Part shown: in pieces, positions 53,869-64,000 of the stretch
How the letters are laid out: each line of letters opens with the position of its first letter
Numbering within the stretch: position 1 is the stretch's first letter
Assembly: GCA_009602725.1 (NCBI GenBank)
Contig: WELB01000262.1
Coordinates: 10,756 to 74,755 of the forward strand
DNA from: Spirogloea muscicola
Taxonomy: Eukaryota; Streptophyta; Zygnematophyceae; Spirogloeales; Spirogloeaceae
Direction of reading: 5' to 3'
DNA length: 64,000 nt
Program-made: the position numbers and the translations under genes
Notes under the pieces: model-generated
What the model was told of the DNA's origin: nothing
Database searches by the model: none
The model's input: only the letters and a program-made list of their open reading frames with translations

Positions 53869-54240
53869 AAGGCCAGCCCAAGCAGAAACAAAGCAGTCAG
53901 TCTTGACAACGTCGGCGATGAGCCGAGGCCCCCCGCCAAGAGAAAGTGCTCGCCCATTGAGGATAGGGGCTGGAAAAGCCAGCCCAAAAAACAATGAACA
54001 GAGTACGAGAAGGGGGCCAGGGGAAGCGCGAAGAAAAACAAGCACAAAAATCCAAAGCAGCTACGAAACACTCAGTAACCCGCCAAGCGCGCTGGCGACG
54101 AGATCGGCGCGCCGGGTGTGGATGCGGCCATCCGCGCCCCAGCGGTTGGAGGCATGATGATGCTGGTATTCTCGAGCGCCACCGTGTGACCGGCCTCGAC
54201 AAAGAATGGACAATGTCCAAAGCCAAAGAAGGTGCCGCAT
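53869..54240 (-). mobile_element. LINE family C fragment
   Basis: Antisense PRLIADVVKTD (53890-53935) is the endonuclease D-x-V segment. A separate stem-loop GGGGCTGGAAAAGCCAGCCC lies at 53966-53985 with the family C UTR blocks (54000-54065). Beyond it lies antisense VALENTSIIMPPTAGARMAA and HTRRADLVASALGG (54085-54190), the endonuclease start of another copy. The final 54195-54235 repeats the family B phrase AATGGACAATGTCCAAAGCC. Confidence 0.7.
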
Positions 54241-54486
54241 TGGGACCACCCCCGTCGGGAGCGGCGCCGGATGGTTCCGGGCGCTTTCCAGCGGCGACCA
54301 GCCGGCCCGCCCGGCGTGCGACGGCCCGTCCTCACAGGCTTCCCGTCCAGGACAACCTCCAGGACCGGAAATCCGAACGACCCGAGGCGGGAGTTGGGCG
54401 CCGCGGATATCGTCCTCGCTTCCGGTCGCCCGACCTCCATTGCCTGGCAACTGCAGTCGGCCGCACGGTGATGTTTCCTGTCACCT
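54241..54486. other. GC-rich stretch between LINE pieces, origin unclear
   Basis: It has no recognised domain and none of the LINE end modules. It could be an unrecognised internal LINE segment or host flank. Confidence 0.3.
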
Positions 54487-54765
54487 GCCTTGCACCAGAA
54501 AGCTGGGCGAGCTCTAGTAGGTGGCAGAAGGGCTCCGTTCCTGGCATCTAGTATTCATGCATCGAGTAGTGACCTTTATGTTTTGACCCGTGGTTATTGA
54601 GCGGGTCAATCTGCTGTAGGTTATGTAGATTTTTAGATGTGCTTGCCTTTGTACCTGGCCATTTGGCCTACATTTCTTTCTAATACACGATCTCTTTTCT
54701 GTCAACTCCTTATCGTCCTTTGCTTTGGCTAGCTTTTCACAGCCTGTGGTTTGGCGCCTTTAAGA
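54487..54765 (+). mobile_element. LINE family A 3' end
   Basis: It encodes LHQKAGRALVGGRR-like text and SIHASSSDLYVLTRGY (stop near 54598). The tail GAGCGGGTCAATCTGCTGTA and GATGTGCTTGCCTTTGTACC with palindrome TGGCCATTTGGCC follow, then TTGGCTAGCTTTTCACAGCC. It closely matches the antisense copy at 11150-11330. Confidence 0.8.
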
Positions 54766-55150
54766 AGAAAGGGCTCGCCCATTGAGGATAGGGGCTGGAA
54801 CAGCTTACTCAAAAATAATGAACAAAGTGGGGGAAAGCGCGCGGGAAAATGAAATGAAATCGAATGGAGGCCAATTCAAGCCGACACATTGTTCAGGCAG
54901 AGTCTAGGGCAGACTAAATAGGGCTACATGATACGGAGACCTGAACTAAGGTGCCTAAGGTGACATCAGTACCCACGGGTGAGCACAAACTAATCGGACA
55001 AGCTAACTTGGGGAGCTGGAGCGCTGCCACGAAAGCCGGAGGCCTGACTTAGAGCGCGTTGATGAAGAGCCAATGCTTGCGAGCGCTGCAAAGTACAAGA
55101 AGGGGGCCAGGGGAAGCACTAAGAAAGACAAGCACAGAAAGCTTTTAAGC
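54766..55150 (-). mobile_element. LINE family C/E 3' UTR modules
   Basis: GGGCTCGCCCATTGAGGATA with a decayed stem-loop (GGGGCTGGAACAGC, 54790) is followed by module F (54860-54905). A second GGGGGCCAGGGGAAGCACTA block lies at 55101. No intact coding end is left. Confidence 0.55.
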
Positions 55151-55559
55151 CCTTTGGACCTTTGAACCTTCGAACCTTTGGTTCATTTCTCTGGGATGGC
55201 CATTCACAGCCCCGCCCCTTTTGGAAGAGCTCATTACTTTCTCCGCCCATGCACCCTTTGTAAGAACCACTTTCTTTCACTTTCTTCTATCCATGCGCTA
55301 TGGATATTGTAGCGGGATGGGGCTGTGTGATTAGCAAAAACCAGCGGTTAGCGGGTGATCAAATGGTCAATGATCATGGAGTCGGGGCGGGTGTCATACC
55401 CTGCGGGGTACCCTGTCCGCGCTATTTCTCTTGCACGTTACAATATATGCGGTGGCTACGGTAAAAATGGTCTTCACTCATCCAACACCTGGCCCGGCTC
55501 ATCGACGCACGTCCTTTAGTCGGGGGCCAGCTTGGGGGCACACTTGCATTCCGCAGGCA
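55151..55559. other. One hairpin module, otherwise unrecognised
   Basis: A plus-strand diverged hairpin TGGGATGGCCATTCACAGCC (55192) with TTTTGGAAGAGCTC sits at the left. The remainder has no gene or repeat I recognise. Confidence 0.4.
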
Positions 55560-55760
55560 TTAGTTGCGTGTTGCAGCACACGGCTCTCTCTTAGCTAGCA
55601 GCGCTCCCAAGCTCTGGCTATACATCAGCGTGCTGGGCACACTCTAGGTCAGGCCACTGGCTTCCGCGGTCACGCTCCAGCCCACCAGGTCAGCCCGTCG
55701 GATCTCTCTGTGCACGCCCGTGGGTACTAACGTCACGCTGTTACCTCAGCCACCTTAGCA
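55560..55760 (+). mobile_element. LINE family E C-terminal fragment
   Basis: It encodes QRSQALAIHQRAGHTLGQAT, then SPSDLSVHARGY and a stop near 55728, aligned with 36170-36320. Confidence 0.7.
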
Positions 55761-55839
55761 TAGTGCTTCGATATATGAAGCCCCAACTTTGGCACTAGCT
55801 TTTGCCCTGAACGTGTACTGGCTTAAGTAGGCCACTCTT

Positions 55840-56171
55840 TCATGCTGTGCGCTCTACTTGGCTATCTACAGCCATCGCCCCCATCTGGGAGCACTATTAC
55901 CTGGAGGATCTTCTATTCTCGCGTCAAAGGGCGTCCAAGTGGCTCAATGCACTTCCCATATACGAGTCCTTTTGGCGCCCCGGCGACCTATTTTGGACTG
56001 CAGTCAACCACCACCTCGACCTCCCCACCCTTGCTTGGCCGGCATTCAACAGTGCAAGTGTGGGTACAATTGTGTGATGAGATTCTGTCAGCTGCCCACA
56101 TATTTGGATGGGTTGGGGAGGTGAGCGCAACGCCTCCTACATATCTGCACTTGCTGACCAGAGGTTACTGA
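55840..56171 (+). mobile_element. LINE fragment with zinc-knuckle remnant and LTRGY end
   Basis: It starts with hairpin-like CTACAGCCATCGCC text. It contains PHPCLAGIQQCKCG (compare PPCLVGFQQCECG in family B), then jumps to PPTYLHLLTRGY with the stop at 56169-56171. The endonuclease segment between them is missing, so the copy is internally deleted and frameshifted. Confidence 0.65.
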
Positions 56172-56430
56172 CGTCCCTTGGCAGAAACACACACGGAGAG
56201 GGGATTACATTCTTCTTACGAACAGTGCACTGGCTTGCTTTGGCCTTCCTCTCATTTCACCATGCCCACCTTTCTCCTTCGCAGCATTGCCCAGTCTTTA
56301 CCGGGTGCCTTTCACAGCCATCGGCCCCTCTTTGGTTCTCCATCCTCCAGCATCTTGCGCAGCAGGACGATGCCGCCGCCGATAGTTAGGGTGCTCACTC
56401 GTGGCTACGAAAGCCCACTTTAGCATTGCC
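56172..56430 (+). mobile_element. LINE 3' end fragment following head to tail
   Basis: FLLRSIAQSLPGAF and PIVRVLTRGY (near 56408) are the only recognisable parts. It starts right behind the stop of the preceding copy. Confidence 0.5.
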
Positions 56431-57325
56431 CTTTCTTAGCCCATCTTAGCACAAGGCTGTCGCTCTATGTAGTCTCTTTCTCTGCACTTCCATTGCTTTT
56501 GAATGAGCAGTGTACTGGCTCGGCTGACCTACTCCACATTTCAAGCGCACAATACGCCTTCTGCTTGTGGCGATATCTCTTCCTCTGAAAGAGTATCCTC
56601 TTTTGCTTTTTCCCCTCAATGTCATTGCATCATTCATAGAAGCTTCGTGTCTTCGGTTGGGCAGGACGTTCTAGCAAAGGGGGGGGGGGAAGTAGACAAG
56701 CGCGGACGGACGGTCGTGAAGAAGAGCTCTCCCAAACAGTCTAGTGGCTGCAAGAACAACAAATAGCTCTAAGAGGTCAGCCTAACGGAGTGGAAATGAA
56801 CATCTTGCTGGTCAAGTCGACAGGTAACTGATTGCTTGTAGAATTAGCGCATTTGGGAGTACGAATTTTCAACAATTGGTATTATCGCTGGGCTGGCCGC
56901 CATGCTTAGCCATCTTCCTAGTGGCAGCCGCTACCTTCTAGGGAGCTGTCGTTTTCTCCGTATATCTGCAAAGAAGAAAGCGGAACACTGCCAGGTAAGC
57001 GAGCTTCAGCAAGACCGCAGCGAGTCATGTGCTGCCGCACTTAGAATATACAAGTGGGTTACAAGTGAAGCTGTTGGTGTTTAGAGCCAGCGTGAAGAAG
57101 GAAGCCTTTTCAGAGGCTCGTGGTGGAAAGAGGGGCTAGCAGGTCACGAGACAATTGTACGGGGGTTGCAATGCAGCATAATGGCGACAGATCAGGAACC
57201 ACAAAGTCGTCCCAGGTGCAAAGAGAAAGGGTCGTCTCCCGACAACAGCCGCATGAGGTGGCCAACACCGATGCATAGATGTGTCATCTATAAGAGGTCG
57301 GAGCGCCCGGGCGCTTTCTCGAGCC
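56431..57325. other. Intergenic stretch, nothing recognised
   Basis: A nine-base G run lies at 56680. No gene or LINE module was recognised. Confidence 0.4.
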
Positions 57326-57545
57326 CCTTCGAAATTCGTTCACTGTTTTTTCGGGCTGGCTGATTGCCCCCATTGGGAGAGCCACTTCTACCTCTGGCCC
57401 TCTTCTTTCCCTGGTCCCGTCGGACTTTGTCAGTTCTTCTTGCTGGGCTGGCCACTCACAGCCATCGCTCTCGACTGGAAGCGTCTTCTCTTACATCTTA
57501 GGCGATGACTATGAGAGGCCAGCCCAATGGCGCACACCCTGAAAA
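57326..57545 (+). mobile_element. LINE 3' UTR debris with three hairpin modules in both orientations
   Basis: Plus units are TTCGGGCTGGCTGATTGCCC (57351) and GCTGGGCTGGCCACTCACAG (57442), the latter with CGACTGGAAGCGTCTTC. A minus unit GCGATGACTATGAGAGGCCA lies at 57501. GGGAGAGCCACTTCTACCT (57380) also occurs antisense at 42783-42801. Confidence 0.6.
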
Positions 57546-58029
57546 CGCCCCAACTAATCGAAGGCCGCATTTTGTGATGCAGCAACCAATGCTTGCGAGA
57601 CGCTAAGGAGAGTTGTGCCTGGGGGCGAGCCCACGCCGCTGGAGCCGCTTCGGGGGCACAATGGCGTTGCACGCTCGTCAGTCGTCCCCGCTCCGATTGC
57701 CCCCAAGTGCAGTGCCACTGCCGCCGCGGCCGTCCAGCCCGCTTCTGCCGTTCGCTCGCGACGGTGGGTTCAGTGGGCGGTCGGTGAGCGTTGGAGCGCC
57801 GCTCGACGGCAGGCCACCCCGCGCCCCGAGCCTCGCGCCATCGCCGCCGCGCCCGCAGCTGCGGCTGCGGCGGCCGCGGCGNACGGCAGTGCGTCGATGG
57901 CGGCGGCGATTGCGGCGGCGGCGGCGGCGGCGTCGGCGGCTGCGGCCACGGGCCACGCCTGGTCGCCAGGGGCGGGCCTCCGGCAGGTGGGCTTACTGGG
58001 CGGTCTGCGCCTCGGCTCCCGCATTCAGG
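57546..58029. other. GC-rich 5' region of SYP61 gene with one N
   Basis: Triplet tracts (GCG/CGC) and an N at 57882 lie upstream of the first recognisable SYP61 exon. The initiator exon is probably here but could not be identified. Confidence 0.45.
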
Positions 58030-58066
58030 TGAAGAAGGTGCAGGCGCAGTATGCCAGGTACGAAGC

Positions 58067-58101
<35 letters not shown>

Positions 58102-59720
58102 TTGCGGCGCGGGAGCTCGCGAGCGCCTGCGACAGCGCTGAGTGGCAGGTCGGCCCTCTCGCTTACTCCGCGGCCATTGCTGGCGAATTGCGGCGCTGCG
58201 CTGGACAGGCCGAGGCTGCCGCTGCCGCCGTTGCCATTGCCTAGATGGAGACTCATAGCCAACTGGGCTATACCACTCTCTGGCGTACAGTCTGAGCCGT
58301 GAAGATCAGGCTCTGGGTGCTGATGCTCGCACCTGTTGCCGCTGCCGCCGCTTCGTCGTTGCTGGCGGCTCTCGTTGCCATCGCCACGAGCAGCTGGAGG
58401 AGCTGGAGAAGGCCGTCGCCGTCGCCGAGCGCGACCCCGAGCGCTTCTGCGTGGACCCCCCCGAGATAGCGGCGCGCCGGCAGTGGATCAGCGACACCCA
58501 CAACCAGGTCGGTGTCGGCCCAGGGTTCGTGGCGAAGCCGGCCGCAAACCACGAGCAGGGAGGCTCAGTAGCTGCCGCACACGGACAGCATTGCCCATGC
58601 ACCAGGTGCCCAGTCTTGCGTCGGCTTGCTGAGAATGCGTTCATGGTGCCTCCGCTTGACTTCGTGGCTGCCCAGATCCTAGGCATTCAGAGGCGGCTGG
58701 CTGCCGCCACAGCGGAGAAGCCTGTGAGAGATGGCGGTGCCGGAGCCACAGGCGGGACTAGGCGGGAGCTCGTGCGGCCTGCACCCGGGAAGTCAACAGC
58801 ATACTCATCCTCGGCGGCCGCCGACCTGGATGAAGATGGCTTCACGTCGGGGGCCGCAGACCGCCAGGCACTCCTTCTGCGGTGCGGGGTTTGCACTTGT
58901 TGGTGCTGCAGCAGTGCTGTTAGCTCGTCAAGTGCGTACGATGCCATATGGTGCTCTATCTCTGACCAGCTGATATCTGAGTGTCTCCACAGGGAGCAAG
59001 ATCAGGACCTGGACGACCTGAGCGCGACGGTGGAGCGGCTCGGGGACGTGGGCCTGACCATCCACGACGAGCTTGGCAAGCAGGTAAGGCACTCAGTCAA
59101 CAGGCTCGAAGCTCTCCCGCCCCCCACTTCAAATAATTGCACAGAAGGCATCAGATACTGCGAGTGGCGCTTGTTGTCAAGGCTTGCAGGTAGGGGGTTT
59201 AAGCGCGGACACCGTGAGTGGTGCATGTTTCAGGACAGAATTCTGGACGAGCTCGCCACCGAGATGGATGTGACCAGCAGCCGCTTGGACTATGTCCAGG
59301 TAACCTTCTGCTTGCGTCATGCCCCGCTTTTTGAATGGCAACAAGAAGCATGTCACAACCTGAGCACTGATGGCATCGTGCCCCTCAGTCTATGCTGGGG
59401 TTGAGCATTAGCCTGGCAGGCGTCAGCAGGCGTGGCCCACTGCCACCCATTTCAAGGGCGTGCTACAATGCTGTGACTTGCATAAAGAGTACCTGCTGGC
59501 AAACCTGATGCTATCCTAGGGCTCTGGGTGATCACTGAGCTGGCATAAAGAGAATGTTTGGTTGATAGGAGCCATTGTCTCAGTTCTCTTGGCTGCTCGA
59601 TGCGCGCAGAAGAAGATGGCGGCGGTGATCAAGAAGGCTGGCGTGAAGGGTCAGCTGCTCATGATTGTTTTCCTGGTCATGCTACTCGTGTCCCTCATCG
59701 TCCTGGTGTTCTATGGGTGA
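58030..59720 (+). CDS. SYP61: SYP61-type Qc-SNARE (syntaxin 6/10 family), first exon unresolved
   Basis: SYP61 is a trans-Golgi/early-endosome Qc-SNARE. Recognised exons are 58030-58148 (VKKVQAQYARYEA, a glycine run, FAARELASACDSAEWQ), 58394-58507 (LEELEKAVAVAERDPERFCV, then RRQWISDTHNQV), one ending near 58879 (QILGIQRRLAAATA, DLDEDGFTSGAADRQALLL), 58993-59083 (EQDQDLDDLSATVERLGDVG, LTIHDELGKQ), 59234-59299 (DRILDELATEMDVTSSRLDY) and 59610-59720 (KKMAAVIKKAGVKGQ, then membrane anchor LLMIVFLVMLLVSLIVLVFY, G, stop). The SNARE helix spans the three middle exons, and its zero-layer glutamine is the Q before DRILDEL. The N-terminal three-helix part carries a codon-repeat glycine insertion (58066-58100). 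The initiator is unresolved. Confidence 0.85.
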
Positions 59721-60590
59721 TATATGCTGGCCAGGCGCTCGTCCTGCTCCTTGTTGTTGCGTATCTCGTCATCTTCTACCACCAGGGCAATTTCTGAAAC
59801 TTGCTCGCGCAGCTTTGGCTGGCAATGAGAGGCACAGCCTGAAGCTCCCCCCGTCATACAGCATTGGCCGCTGATGGCTGTGCCTAAGATGGTGTCGCCG
59901 CCACGCCACTCTCAGACTTCTTCTGCACTAGGCCCTCTGCAATGCCATGCTGGATGGGCTTGGAAGAATGCCCCTGTGCTGTTGTTGCAAAATCATCAGT
60001 AGCCCTTCTGTCACACCCGTGGTCACGTACTTTATTTCGAAGTGCATACGGTTCAAGACAATTGCTTCATTCATGTCAGAACATCCACAACTTTCGCACA
60101 TGCTCAGAGTCAAACTTTGTGCTTTGCTTCCTCATGGCAAGTGACCTATGGGATGATTTGCTTGTGGGCCATCCACACTCTGGGCTTCTTGTGAGGAGCC
60201 AATGTAAGGCCGCATTGACCCCTGCCCCGCTAAGTCAAACAGTGGCTACCTACATAGTAATCCACGCACATCGTTGGCAGCATACCCTAGCTTAGTCATG
60301 CGTGTTGCGAGGGCTCCTCTGGTCTTGACCTCTCATATGTGGCAGCAGTTCCATCAAGTAGACGAGCTTGCAAGAGTTGCTCGGAAATTAGGCTGGCCTT
60401 CTTGGAGGGCAAGGCAATAGAATGCAACCGTAACAAAAGAATCAGTATGATAGCGGCAAGAGTGGCAAGAAAAGACAGCCATCAGGTTGCAGCAGACATT
60501 GCTGCAGCACAGGCTTCGAGGTGGCTCAGCCACTATGTCGAACAGGTCAGCCAAGCGGCCGAGCGTGGAATGCACCATCAGGGAGCGCTG
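59721..60590. other. Intergenic region between convergent SYP61 and GH47 genes
   Basis: It contains the SYP61 3' flank. No further gene or LINE module was seen. Confidence 0.4.

Positions 60591-64000
<3,410 letters not shown>

Overview
The window is nuclear DNA from a green-lineage eukaryote (Viridiplantae), most likely an alga. The genes are intron-rich with GT-AG junctions. They encode plant-type proteins: a TOC34 chloroplast import receptor, an ALA2-type flippase, a SYP61-type syntaxin, an N-MYC-downregulated-like (NDL) protein and a plastid-targeted PH-like membrane protein. Short plant-type telomere tracts (TTTAGGG/CCCTAAA) lie inside introns. I cannot name the species. The sequence is a draft: it has one 918-base N gap (46099-47016), a 124-base poly-A run ending in an N (5729-5853) and three further single Ns in GC-rich trinucleotide tracts.

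Host genes, left to right: a 65-residue membrane microprotein (1548-1881, -); TOC34 (3327-5625, -, 5' end lost at the poly-A/N break); a partial family-16-type methyltransferase (8303-8807, -); a universal-stress-protein-domain gene (15779-17807, +); a 172-residue coiled-coil protein (18604-19639, -), head to head with the PH-like plastid protein (19980-21152, +); ALA2 (22249-31365, +); a metal-dependent amidohydrolase (32319-35487, -); a phytoene-desaturase/PYROXD2-like flavoprotein (37211-41653, -); NDL (49322-51884, -); SYP61 (58030-59720, +, first exon not resolved); and a GH47 alpha-mannosidase (60591 to beyond 64000, -). Three of these (ALA2, SYP61, GH47) belong to the endomembrane/Golgi system and two (TOC34, PH-like protein) to the plastid. 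Nothing suggests they are an operon-like unit.

The space between genes (about 1-0.2 kb, 5.8-8 kb, 10-15.5 kb, 31.8-32.2 kb, 35.9-36.9 kb, 42-48 kb, 52-57.6 kb) is packed with 5'-truncated copies of several related non-LTR retrotransposons (LINEs). The best copies show a reverse transcriptase (YADD box, GARQGDPL), a CCHC-type knuckle and a C-terminal restriction-like endonuclease. Nearly every copy ends with the peptide (S/Y)SDLxxLTRGY and a stop. Their 3' UTRs are built from a small set of shared modules: two hairpins built on GGGCTGGC, a GGCCAT-TTGGCC palindrome, and a GCGCGGCCAGATTGAC block. Several copies sit head to tail, one starting where the previous one stops, suggesting that the elements preferentially insert at one another's 3' ends. 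This self-nesting LINE system with exchangeable 3' hairpin modules is the most unusual thing in the window.
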